In this document: positions 51,692 through 59,712 of the stretch, piece after piece
Layout: every line of letters begins with the position of its first letter
How positions within the stretch are numbered: the first letter of the stretch is position 1
DNA from: Pararhodobacter sp.
GTDB taxonomy: Bacteria > Pseudomonadota > Alphaproteobacteria > Rhodobacterales > Rhodobacteraceae
Reading direction: 5' to 3'
DNA length: 64,000 nt
NCBI GenBank assembly: GCA_020832665.1
Contig: JAFIEG010000001.1
Span: 1 to 64,000, forward strand
The notes under the pieces: generated by a model
Seen by the model: only the letters and a program-made list of their open reading frames with translations
What the model was told of the DNA's origin: nothing
The model's database searches: none
Program-made: the position numbers and the translations under genes

Positions 51692-52702
51692 ATGGGCAAG
51701 ATCATCGACTGTCACGCGCATATGGCGGTCCCAACTCAATTGCCCGCCTACAAGGCGGGGCTGCTTTCGCATCGCGGCGCTCACGGGCGCGGCAAGGTCG
51801 GCGCAACGGACGCAGATATCCAGGCCGCTTTTGACCGGGTAGAGATGGCACCAAAGGGGCATCTGGCTTGCCTGGATGAAGCGGGCGTGGATATGCAGGT
51901 TCTGTCCCCGCGACCCTACCAGATGATGCATTCTGAAAAGCCGGAAAAGTTGGTGCATTGGTATATCGAAGAGGTCAATGATCTGATCGCACGCCAATGC
52001 GCCATGTACCCGGATCGTTTTGTCCCCATGGCCGGCCTTCCACAGACGGCGGGAGATCCGATTGAAAATGCATTGCCCGAGCTGGAGCGCTGCGTAAGGG
52101 AGATGGGGTTTCGCGGATGCCTGGTTAATCCAGATCCTTACGAAAACAACGGTCAGAAAGCGCCGCCTATGGGTGATCGCTATTGGTATCCGCTTTACGA
52201 AAAGCTGTGCGAGCTGGACGTTGTGGGCCATATCCACTCGGCTAGCTCTCGGCGGGTTGAGCGAGAGCCGTACTCTCTGCATTTCATCAACGAAGAAACC
52301 ACGGCCGTCTATGGCTTGTGCAAATCCACCGTGCTGGACGATTTTCCGGAACTGAAGATCCTGGTCAGCCACGGGGGCGGCGCGATCCCATATCAGTTTG
52401 GCCGGTTCGATTCTTCGTCGGTACGGCGACCGCCACGGTTTGCCGACCGGATGCGGCGGCTCTATTACGACACGGTCCTTTATTCGCGCGAGGCGGTGCA
52501 ACTTTTGCTCAAGGTGGTTGGCCCGGAGCAATGTTTGTTTGGCGCTGAAATGCCGGGTGTCGGTTCGGCAATCAACCCTGAAACGGGCAAGACATTTGAC
52601 ACAATCGTTCCCTACATTCGCGAATGCGAATTTATCACTAACGCCGAGAAAGAGGCCGTTCTGGGTGGTAATGCGCAGCGGCTGTTCAAGATAGATGCGT
52701 GA
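51692..52702 (+). CDS. LigJ-type amidohydrolase, 4-oxalomesaconate hydratase-like
   Basis: This 336-residue amidohydrolase-2 family protein begins with the metal motif IIDCHAHM and keeps the LigJ-like blocks ELERCVREMGFRGCLVNPDP, GDRYWYPLYEKLCELDVVGHIH, ILVSHGGGAIPYQFGRF and CLFGAEMPGVGSAINPETGKTFDT, which closely follow the order in Sphingobium LigJ as I recall it. LigJ hydrates 4-oxalomesaconate to 4-carboxy-4-hydroxy-2-oxoadipate, the substrate of LigK-type aldolases also encoded here. It is probably in the transporter operon. Confidence 0.82.
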   Translation: MGKIIDCHAHMAVPTQLPAYKAGLLSHRGAHGRGKVGATDADIQAAFDRVEMAPKGHLACLDEAGVDMQVLSPRPYQMMHSEKPEKLVHWYIEEVNDLIARQCAMYPDRFVPMAGLPQTAGDPIENALPELERCVREMGFRGCLVNPDPYENNGQKAPPMGDRYWYPLYEKLCELDVVGHIHSASSRRVEREPYSLHFINEETTAVYGLCKSTVLDDFPELKILVSHGGGAIPYQFGRFDSSSVRRPPRFADRMRRLYYDTVLYSREAVQLLLKVVGPEQCLFGAEMPGVGSAINPETGKTFDTIVPYIRECEFITNAEKEAVLGGNAQRLFKIDA

Positions 52703-52759
52703 CTGAATGTAATACGGCTTCAGGGTGACAGAAAGTCGTTGAGTAGGGAAGAGCCGGAC

Positions 52760-53677
52760 ATGTGGCGGTATTTCGTAAAAAGGCTAGGCATCGCCATTTT
52801 GGTTGTGATCACCGTATCGGTGATCAGTTTTGGCTTGCTGCGGCTGTCGGGGGATCTTGCGCAGATTATCGCGGGCGAAGGGGCCACACAGGCCCAGATT
52901 CAGGAAACGCGCATTCTCTACGGGCTCGATCGGCACATGGTATTGCAGTATCTTGACTGGGCCGGAAAGGCCATGACAGGAGATCTCGGGCGCTCGTTGT
53001 TTACCAATGAACCTGTCTTTCAATTGATCGCAACACGTCTTCCGGTTACCGCAACCCTTGCATTTTCCAGTTTGCTTCTGGCGATATGTGTCGCGCTGCC
53101 GCTGGGTGTCTTTGCCGCTGTCTATCGCAACAGCTGGATTGACCGCGCCGCGCTGGGCATCGCGGTTTTCGGCAGTGCGGTGCCCAATTTCTGGTTTGCA
53201 CTGGTTCTGATCTATATTTTTGGCGTGCAATTGCGCCTGTTGCCGATCTCAGGCAGCGCGTCATGGTGGCACTTCGTTTTGCCGACGGTTACCCTTTCTA
53301 CAATGGTCATGCCCCAGATCATGCGATTGACTCGCGGTGGCATGATCGATGCGCTGGATTCAGATTATGTCAAGATGGCATGGGCCAAGGGTCTTAACCC
53401 CGGGATCGTGTTTTTCAAGCACGCTTTGCGTAACGCCCTTCTGCCAGTAGTCGCGCTTTCTGCGGTATCGCTCGGTTTCCTTCTCGGGGGGTCTGTCATC
53501 GTGGAATCGGTGTTCTCGCTGAACGGTATTGGATCACTGGCGTATGAATCCATTCAGCGCGCCGACTTTCCCGTCGTTCAATCGATTCTCTTTGTACTGT
53601 CGTTCATTTACGTTTTACTGACGCTGCTGTCTGACCTCATCAACGCGCGCATCGACCCGCGCATTCGCTTGTACTGA
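52760..53677 (+). CDS. ABC transporter permease, DppB/OppB type
   Basis: This protein of about 305 residues has six membrane helices, the N-terminal MWRYFVKRLGIAILVVITVSVISFGLLRLSGD signature and the permease EAA-like loop (DYVKMAWAKGLNPGIVFFKHALRNALLPV). It is the first inner-membrane half of a peptide-type importer. I start at the second Met (MWRYF) because the family begins there. Confidence 0.92.
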   Translation: MWRYFVKRLGIAILVVITVSVISFGLLRLSGDLAQIIAGEGATQAQIQETRILYGLDRHMVLQYLDWAGKAMTGDLGRSLFTNEPVFQLIATRLPVTATLAFSSLLLAICVALPLGVFAAVYRNSWIDRAALGIAVFGSAVPNFWFALVLIYIFGVQLRLLPISGSASWWHFVLPTVTLSTMVMPQIMRLTRGGMIDALDSDYVKMAWAKGLNPGIVFFKHALRNALLPVVALSAVSLGFLLGGSVIVESVFSLNGIGSLAYESIQRADFPVVQSILFVLSFIYVLLTLLSDLINARIDPRIRLY

Positions 53678-53689
53678 AGGAGGCGCGCC

Positions 53690-54592
53690 ATGTCGAACAC
53701 GCCCGCGCCTCTCGATAACATGGAGTTGGCCATGCCCACTCCATGGCAGCAAAGCTGGTCAATGGCAAAATACCACCTTGGCCTGCAAACCGGAGCATTG
53801 ATCGTTCTGATAGCCCTGATCTGCGCTGTTTTTGCCCCCTGGATCGCGCCGACGGACCCATATGCACAGGATCTCGCCAACCGCCTTGCCCCCACCATAT
53901 GGCAGGAAGGCGGCAGCTGGGCACATATTCTCGGCACCGACGGGTACGGTCGCGATGTGTTCTCAAGGTTGATCTGGGGCACCCAGGTAACAATGATCGT
54001 GGGCTTCGGCGCGGCCGTCATCTCGGGCATTGTCGGGTCAACATTGGGCATGTTGGGCGGTTATCTGGGCGGGCGGGTTGATGCAGCGGTGATTTTCCTG
54101 ATCAACGTCAAACTCGCAATGCCCGGCGTGCTGATCGCGCTGTCGCTGGTGTCGATCTTTGGCGGCTCATTGCTGTCGATCACTATAATCTTGTCGCTCT
54201 TGTTCTGGGACCACTTTGCCGTGGTCACCCGTACAGCAACGCAAGAGGTTCGGACCCGCGAGTTCATCGCCGCCGCTGAATGTTCGGGCGCTTCACGGAG
54301 CTGGATCCTGTTTCGTGAAATCCTGCCCAACATCACCAGCAAGATCATCGTCATCGGGTCACTGGAAATGGGGATTGCCATTTTGGTCGAGGCCGCACTC
54401 AGCTTTCTGGGACTGGGAATCCAGCCGCCAACGCCGTCTTGGGGCATTCTGGTAGCAGAGGCGCGCGATACGATGTTCTTCAAGCCTCATCTGATCATCG
54501 CACCTGGACTGGCCATCTTCATTCTTGTGGTGGGGATCAATCTTCTGGGCGACGGCATCCGCGACGTGACCGAGCCGCAGGGAAGGAACTGA
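53690..54592 (+). CDS. ABC transporter permease, DppC/OppC type
   Basis: This 300-residue second permease has an N-terminal TM segment, the LGTDGYGRDVFSRLIWGTQVTMIVGFGAA motif, the EAA loop REFIAAAECSGASRSWILFREILPNI and AALSFLGLGIQPPTPSWGILVAEARD near the end. AAGGAGG precedes it by a short spacer. It forms the channel with the DppB-type protein. Confidence 0.93.
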   Translation: MSNTPAPLDNMELAMPTPWQQSWSMAKYHLGLQTGALIVLIALICAVFAPWIAPTDPYAQDLANRLAPTIWQEGGSWAHILGTDGYGRDVFSRLIWGTQVTMIVGFGAAVISGIVGSTLGMLGGYLGGRVDAAVIFLINVKLAMPGVLIALSLVSIFGGSLLSITIILSLLFWDHFAVVTRTATQEVRTREFIAAAECSGASRSWILFREILPNITSKIIVIGSLEMGIAILVEAALSFLGLGIQPPTPSWGILVAEARDTMFFKPHLIIAPGLAIFILVVGINLLGDGIRDVTEPQGRN

Positions 54593-54596
54593 TCCC

Positions 54597-55637
54597 ATGG
54601 CAGACATGACCGACGCTTGCCCCGCCCCGATCCTCAGTGTGCGCAACCTGGAAGTGACACTTAGAACACCGGTGGGCGATTTGCAGGCAACGCGTGGCGT
54701 GTCCTATGATATTCTGCCAGGCGAAACCTTTGCCATTGTGGGTGAATCAGGATGCGGAAAATCGATCGCGTCGATGGCACTGATGGGCCTGTTGCCCCGG
54801 ATCGCCCACGCGAGCGCAGATCGTTGCCGTTTTGACGGACAAGAGATCCTGGGGCTCTCACGCCGAAAGCTGTCGAGGATCCGCGGCAATACACTGAGCA
54901 TGATCTTTCAGGATCCGATGACCTCGCTTAACCCGGTCTATACGATTGGTGATCAACTCACCGAAGTGTTTGTGCGCCACGGAAAGGGTAACCGGGCACA
55001 GGCGCGCGAACGCGCCGTCTTTCTGCTGGAGCGTGTCGGGATAAAGAATGCGTCCGCGCGGCTGAATGCCTATCCGCACCAATTGTCTGGCGGTCTGCGC
55101 CAGCGCGTGGTCATCGCAATGGCGATGATGTGCAGCCCGAAGTTGATCATTGCCGACGAACCCACTACTGCACTGGATGTCACCGTACAGATGCGAACGC
55201 TGGCACTGTTGGCTGAATTGCAGAAAGAGTTCGGGCTATCAATCATCCTGATTACCCATGATCTGGGTGTCGTCGCTTCGCTGTCTGATCGGGTTGCCGT
55301 GATGTATGCAGGCCAGATCGTTGAAACAGCTCCAACCGCACAATTGTTTGCAGATCCGACACATCCTTATACGCAGGGCCTGATCCGGTGCATTCCGTCC
55401 TATGGTACGCCGGATCCGGATTCCGAGCTGTCGACAATTCCGGGGATGGTTCCGTCGCTGATCGGTCGGCAGAAGGGCTGCGCTTTTCGCAATCGGTGTC
55501 CCCTGGCCTTTTCAGATTGTGGGCAAGTTGCAGAGGTTGCCCTGCAGAAAACAGGAGAAGACCACGCTTATCGCTGCCTTCGTCCGCATGATTCACTTAT
55601 CGCGCATTGGCGGGGCTTGCATGGAGAGTCCGTGTGA
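54597..55637 (+). CDS. ABC transporter ATPase, DppD/OppD type
   Basis: This 346-residue ATPase has Walker [17 protein letters not shown], signature LSGGLRQRVVIAMAM, Walker B KLIIADEPTTALDV, and the C-terminal oligopeptide/dipeptide extension with the four-Cys-type region (KGCAFRNRCPLAFSDC), which may bind an iron-sulfur cluster in this family. It overlaps the DppF-type gene (TGATG). Confidence 0.94.
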   Translation: MADMTDACPAPILSVRNLEVTLRTPVGDLQATRGVSYDILPGETFAIVGESGCGKSIASMALMGLLPRIAHASADRCRFDGQEILGLSRRKLSRIRGNTLSMIFQDPMTSLNPVYTIGDQLTEVFVRHGKGNRAQARERAVFLLERVGIKNASARLNAYPHQLSGGLRQRVVIAMAMMCSPKLIIADEPTTALDVTVQMRTLALLAELQKEFGLSIILITHDLGVVASLSDRVAVMYAGQIVETAPTAQLFADPTHPYTQGLIRCIPSYGTPDPDSELSTIPGMVPSLIGRQKGCAFRNRCPLAFSDCGQVAEVALQKTGEDHAYRCLRPHDSLIAHWRGLHGESV

Positions 55638-56650
55638 TGTTCGATTCAACCGCTGAACCCGCCCTCAGGCTTTGCGATGTCGAGGTCAGTTTTCCCGTCC
55701 GGCGGGGCTTTTTTTCCGCAGCCGGCAAGCTCCATGCGGTTAACAAGGTTTCTCTGGACGTTGCTCGCGGTGAGTTTATCTCGATTGTCGGGGAATCGGG
55801 CTGTGGAAAATCAACGCTTGCAAAGGTGCTGCTGGGGCTGCAACCCGTCACCTCGGGAACAATTCAGATCAATGGCAAGAATTTGGCCGATTACTCAAGA
55901 AAGGAATTGGCGTATCAGGTCCAGCCGATTTTTCAGGATCCCTATTCGTCGTTGAACCCGCGCAAATCGGTGGCGGCGAACATTGCCCTGCCGCTGATCC
56001 TGTCCGAGAAACTGACAGCCAGGGAGATCCGTAAACGTGTGCATGAGATCATGGAGATGGTGTCTCTGCCCATACGTTTCGAGCACAGCTATCCCAGTCA
56101 GATGTCAGGCGGGCAGCGCCAGCGCGTTGCCATCGCCCGCGCTCTGATCACCCGCCCGCGTATCCTGGTCTGTGATGAACCGACCTCGGCGCTGGACGTG
56201 TCCGTGCAGGCGCAAATCCTGAACCTTCTGAGGGATCTCAGCCGTCGGCTCAACCTGACGTCGATCTTCATCAGTCACGACCTGTCGGTTGTCCGGCACC
56301 TGACCCGGCGGGTCGCGGTGATGTATCTGGGCCGGGTGGTGGAACTGGGCGATTCCGAGGAAATCTTCAACAACCCCAGGCACCCCTACACACAACTTCT
56401 GATCCGCTCGATTCTGCCACCGGATCCCACGTATCGGCTGCCCCCGGTAACCTGGGACGGTGGTGGCCCCGATCCAACCAACCCGCCGCCGGGTTGCCAT
56501 TTCAACCCGCGTTGCCCCTATGCCACAGATCTGTGTCGCACAGCGTTGCCGGCACTCATCAAGGCAGGTGATGCCCATGTTGCCTGCCACGCCTGGCACG
56601 ACATCGATGCGTGGCGGGCCGCTGGCGGCAAAACCCCGCAGCTTTCCTGA
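55637..56650 (+). CDS. ABC transporter ATPase, DppF/OppF type
   Basis: This 337-residue ATPase has Walker [17 protein letters not shown], signature [15 protein letters not shown], Walker [18 protein letters not shown], and the C-terminal [18 protein letters not shown] extension. It starts at MFDSTAEP within the DppD stop. It completes the importer with the two permeases and the DppD-type ATPase. Confidence 0.93.
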   Translation: MFDSTAEPALRLCDVEVSFPVRRGFFSAAGKLHAVNKVSLDVARGEFISIVGESGCGKSTLAKVLLGLQPVTSGTIQINGKNLADYSRKELAYQVQPIFQDPYSSLNPRKSVAANIALPLILSEKLTAREIRKRVHEIMEMVSLPIRFEHSYPSQMSGGQRQRVAIARALITRPRILVCDEPTSALDVSVQAQILNLLRDLSRRLNLTSIFISHDLSVVRHLTRRVAVMYLGRVVELGDSEEIFNNPRHPYTQLLIRSILPPDPTYRLPPVTWDGGGPDPTNPPPGCHFNPRCPYATDLCRTALPALIKAGDAHVACHAWHDIDAWRAAGGKTPQLS

Positions 56651-56663
56651 AAGGAGGACTGCA

Positions 56664-57677
56664 ATGGCGAAAATCGTCACTGCAATGGCCACGGCCCACG
56701 GGCCACAACTGCACACCACGCCTGAACAATGGCTGCTGCGCACCGAATTCGACCGCCGCGCCAAGCATCCGTTCCGGGGTGGCATCTACTCTTACGAGGA
56801 ACTTCTGGAACTGCGCAAGGATGAGGGGCTGGCCGAGAAATCTTCGCCGACCGCGATGGCAGCCGCCCATGCCCGCTGTCAGGACGCCATGCGCAAGATG
56901 GCCGAAATATGGGACACAATGGACGCAGATGTCGCGGTGATTTTTGGCAATGACCAGCAGGAAATCTACGGTGATGATCTGAACCCGGTGTTCATGGTCT
57001 ATTACGGCGACAAGATCCCGCATCACCCCTCATCCGAGGAAGGGCGGCGCATGCTGCCACCGGGCATCGTCGAGGCTGAACCGGGGCACGCACCTGATCA
57101 TCGGATCGAGCATTTCGGTCAACCCGAATTGGCCAGGCACATCATCCAGTCGCTGGTGGCGGCGGAATTCGACATCGCCGGATCGCCGCAACTGCCGGTG
57201 CATAACCCGAAAAGCACCGGCGTCAGCCACGCCTTCGGGCATATCTATCGGCAAGTGATGCGCGACAAGGTGATACCCAATGTCCCCGTCTATCAGAACA
57301 CCTTTTATCCACCGAACCAGCCGACCGCGCATCGGGCCTATACCTTTGGCAAGGCGGTGGGTGATGCAATTCGTTCTTGGGACAGCGATTTGAAGGTTGC
57401 GCTCTTTGCTTCCGGTGGGATGACTCATTTCGCCATCGATGAAGAATTTGACCAGCGCTTCGTTCGTGCACTGCGCGAAAAAGACACCGATTTCCTGTGT
57501 TCGATTCCGCTGCGCGATCTCCAGGCCGGGACATCCGAGTTCAAGACCTGGATCTCTCTGGCCGGGGCGCTGGAGCCTGAAACCGTAGAGATGCACGAAA
57601 TCGACTATATCCCCTGCTATCGCACACCCGCCGGAACGGGCACCGCGCAGGGGATGTATTGGTGGAGCTTCGCCTGA
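56664..57677 (+). CDS. Class III extradiol dioxygenase, LigB-like catalytic subunit
   Basis: This 337-residue LigB-fold protein has the first metal His in TAMATAHGPQLH, NPVFMVYYGDK, the active-site His in ALFASGGMTHFA and the metal Glu in AIDEEFDQRFV. The segment giving the second metal His in LigB (YNDH) reads GNDQQEIYG, so that ligand is Gln. There is no LigA subunit gene and no fused LigA domain. It would cleave a catecholic or gallate-like ring next to a hydroxyl. AAAGGAGG precedes the ATG at 56664. Confidence 0.8.
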   Translation: MAKIVTAMATAHGPQLHTTPEQWLLRTEFDRRAKHPFRGGIYSYEELLELRKDEGLAEKSSPTAMAAAHARCQDAMRKMAEIWDTMDADVAVIFGNDQQEIYGDDLNPVFMVYYGDKIPHHPSSEEGRRMLPPGIVEAEPGHAPDHRIEHFGQPELARHIIQSLVAAEFDIAGSPQLPVHNPKSTGVSHAFGHIYRQVMRDKVIPNVPVYQNTFYPPNQPTAHRAYTFGKAVGDAIRSWDSDLKVALFASGGMTHFAIDEEFDQRFVRALREKDTDFLCSIPLRDLQAGTSEFKTWISLAGALEPETVEMHEIDYIPCYRTPAGTGTAQGMYWWSFA

Positions 57678-57693
57678 GGGGCAAGGAAAGACA

Positions 57694-58347
57694 ATGACCG
57701 ACACGAATCTGGACCGTGTGCGCAGGCTCGACACCGCCACGCTTTCCGACGCGATGGACAAGCTGGGCATCGAGGGCGTCTGCCGTGGCATCAAGCCTCG
57801 CAATCAGGATATCGGGCTGGCCGGGCGGGCCTTTACCGTCCTTTATGGCCCGATAGACCCGGTGAACCCCGGCACTGTGGGCGACTATATCGACGATCTG
57901 GAGCCCGGCACGGTGGTCGTGTTGGACAATGGCGGGCGGGAAGACTGCACCGTCTGGGGTGACATCCTGACCGAGGTTGCACATGCCAAGGGGTTGGGCG
58001 GCACGGTGATCGACGGGCCTTGCCGTGATGTGCACCTTTGTCTGAAGCTCGGCTACCCGGTTTTTTCGCGTAGCTACTCGATGAAGACCGGCAAGGATCG
58101 TGTGCAGGTTGATGCGGTGCAGGTTCCGGTCAATATCGGTGACGCGCGGGTTAACTCCGGTGATCTGCTGCGCGGCGATTCCGACGGTGTCGTGGTCTTG
58201 CCCAAGGCGCGCGAGGACGAGATTCTGGCGATGGCCGAGGCTATCGAAGCCGCAGAGGAAAAGATCCGCACTGCGGTAAGGGCAGGGAAACCCCTGCGCG
58301 AAGCCCGCGCTGAGTTGGGCTATCACACACTTCAAACCAAGGCGTAG
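57694..58347 (+). CDS. RraA-fold aldolase-like protein (copy 3)
   Basis: This 217-residue protein has TATLSDAMDKLGIEGV, EDCTVWGDILTEVAHAKGLGGTVIDGPCRDVHL and NSGDLLRGDSDGVVVLP, a complete aldolase motif set including the acidic WGD residue and Arg-Asp pair. It lies directly behind the extradiol dioxygenase and ends the long operon at a strong terminator. It is a candidate for cleavage of a ring-fission hydration product, alternative to copy 2. Confidence 0.82.
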   Translation: MTDTNLDRVRRLDTATLSDAMDKLGIEGVCRGIKPRNQDIGLAGRAFTVLYGPIDPVNPGTVGDYIDDLEPGTVVVLDNGGREDCTVWGDILTEVAHAKGLGGTVIDGPCRDVHLCLKLGYPVFSRSYSMKTGKDRVQVDAVQVPVNIGDARVNSGDLLRGDSDGVVVLPKAREDEILAMAEAIEAAEEKIRTAVRAGKPLREARAELGYHTLQTKA

Positions 58348-58376
58348 AGCAGCCTGCTCTTGGGTTGGGAATCAGT

Positions 58377-58403
58377 CCCGGCGGTGTTCTCGCCGGGATT
58401 TTT
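58377..58403 (+). terminator. Rho-independent terminator of the transporter/dioxygenase operon
   Basis: CCCGGCG pairs with CGCCGGG around a seven-base loop and is followed by ATTTTTC. It sits 30 bases after the third RraA-type gene and separates the operon from the reductase/Rieske unit. Confidence 0.85.
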
Positions 58404-58523
58404 CTTACGCCAATGTTCCGAGCATCAGCACCGCATGGCTCCATGCAGAGCGGGGTGGGCTTGTTCGCGCTTCTCATAAATTACTGAAATAGAGAGATAT
58501 ATACTCAGGGCGGGTGCCTTGTT

Positions 58524-58569
58524 TTGACAATATAAGGCTACTTGACAAAACGGCAAATAGAATTCTAAT
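58524..58569 (+). promoter_or_regulatory. Promoter region of the reductase/Rieske unit with a partial MarR-type site
   Basis: Two TTGACA hexamers (58524 and 58542) occur. The second has a TCTAAT -10 box (58564-58569) at a 16-base spacing. ATAAGGCTACTTGAC (58532-58546) matches the left half of the ATAAGG-N3-CCTTAT palindrome found at 41647 and 47054 and overlaps the -35 box, but its right half is degenerate. Confidence 0.4.
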
Positions 58570-58594
58570 TTGCATGCAATATGGAGGAGCAATC

Positions 58595-59644
58595 GTGACC
58601 CTTTCCAGAACCGATACAGCGCTTCTCGAAGACGTGCCCGGCTTTGTTCGCCTGCGTGTGAAGGAAGTGGTTCGTGAAACCGCCGAGGCCAGCTCGCTGG
58701 TCTTTGACGTTCCCGCCACACTGACCGGCACTTTTCGTTATCGCCCCGGCCAGTTCCTGACTCTCCGCCACGAGGTGGGGGGAGAGGTGCTTTTTCGCAA
58801 CTATTCGCTGGCCAGCGCGCCGGGGGTCGATGCCGACCTGAAGGTAACGATCAAGCGCGTAACAGACGGGCGTGTGTCGAACAGCTTGCTTGATACCGTC
58901 GTGGCGGGCGCAGAACTGCTGGTCATGCCGCCAAAGGGCATCTTCTGCCTGCGCCAGGGCACGGTACCGGTGGTGCTGTTTGCGGCCGGCAGCGGCATCA
59001 CGCCGGTAATCTCGATCCTGAAGCAGCTCCTGACAAGCACCGAGCGCAAGGTGACGCTCGTCTACGCAAACCGTGACCCCGAACAGATCATCTTTCGCGA
59101 GGAACTGAGCCGCCTGCATGAGCGATACGGTGCGCGGATGCGGCTGGTGCATCGGCTCGACAGCATTCAGAGCATTCTGTCAGCCGCCGAGGTGCAAGGC
59201 TACGCAGACAGCGCCACCGAGTACTACCTTTGTGGCCCCGCGCCCTTCATGGCCACTGTCCGCGAGGGGCTAATACAGGGTGGTGTCTGTGAAGTGCGCG
59301 TTTTCCTGGAAAGCTTCGATCCGGTTGCTGCTGAGGTCCAACCTGCCGAGGCGCCGAGCGAGGGTGAAAGCGCGCGCGTCGTCCTCCGATACAAAGGCGA
59401 AGAGCACCAGATAGCGGTCGGCCAAGGCGAGACAATCCACGCCGCCGCAGCTCGCCAGGGTCTGAACCTGCCGTTTTCGTGCAGGGCCGCGTTCTGCGGG
59501 TTGTGTATCGCACGGGTAACCGCAGGCAGCGTGCACCTGCAAGACAATCTTGGCGGCATCACTGATGCGCAGATTGCCGAGGGTCTGACACTGACATGCC
59601 AGGCGCTGGTCGACAGCGCCAAGGCCAGCGTCGTTTTCGACTGA
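58595..59644 (+). CDS. Oxygenase reductase: FNR-type flavin/NAD domain plus C-terminal 2Fe-2S ferredoxin
   Basis: This protein of about 349 residues has an FAD domain (YRPGQFLTLRHEVGGEVLFRNYSLASAP), an NAD domain (PVVLFAAGSGITPVISILKQL and EYYLCGPAPFMATVREGL), and a plant-type ferredoxin (CRAAFCGLC with a later TLTCQA Cys). It passes electrons from NAD(P)H to the adjacent Rieske oxygenase. The GTG at 58595 has GGAGGA six bases upstream; the earlier track start at 58514 lies in the promoter. Confidence 0.9.
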   Translation: MTLSRTDTALLEDVPGFVRLRVKEVVRETAEASSLVFDVPATLTGTFRYRPGQFLTLRHEVGGEVLFRNYSLASAPGVDADLKVTIKRVTDGRVSNSLLDTVVAGAELLVMPPKGIFCLRQGTVPVVLFAAGSGITPVISILKQLLTSTERKVTLVYANRDPEQIIFREELSRLHERYGARMRLVHRLDSIQSILSAAEVQGYADSATEYYLCGPAPFMATVREGLIQGGVCEVRVFLESFDPVAAEVQPAEAPSEGESARVVLRYKGEEHQIAVGQGETIHAAAARQGLNLPFSCRAAFCGLCIARVTAGSVHLQDNLGGITDAQIAEGLTLTCQALVDSAKASVVFD

Positions 59645-59712
59645 GCCGAAAACCCGGGCGTGCCCCGCTTCCGGCGCCACACGCCCCATCATCGCAAAGG
59701 GAGAGAGAAGCC

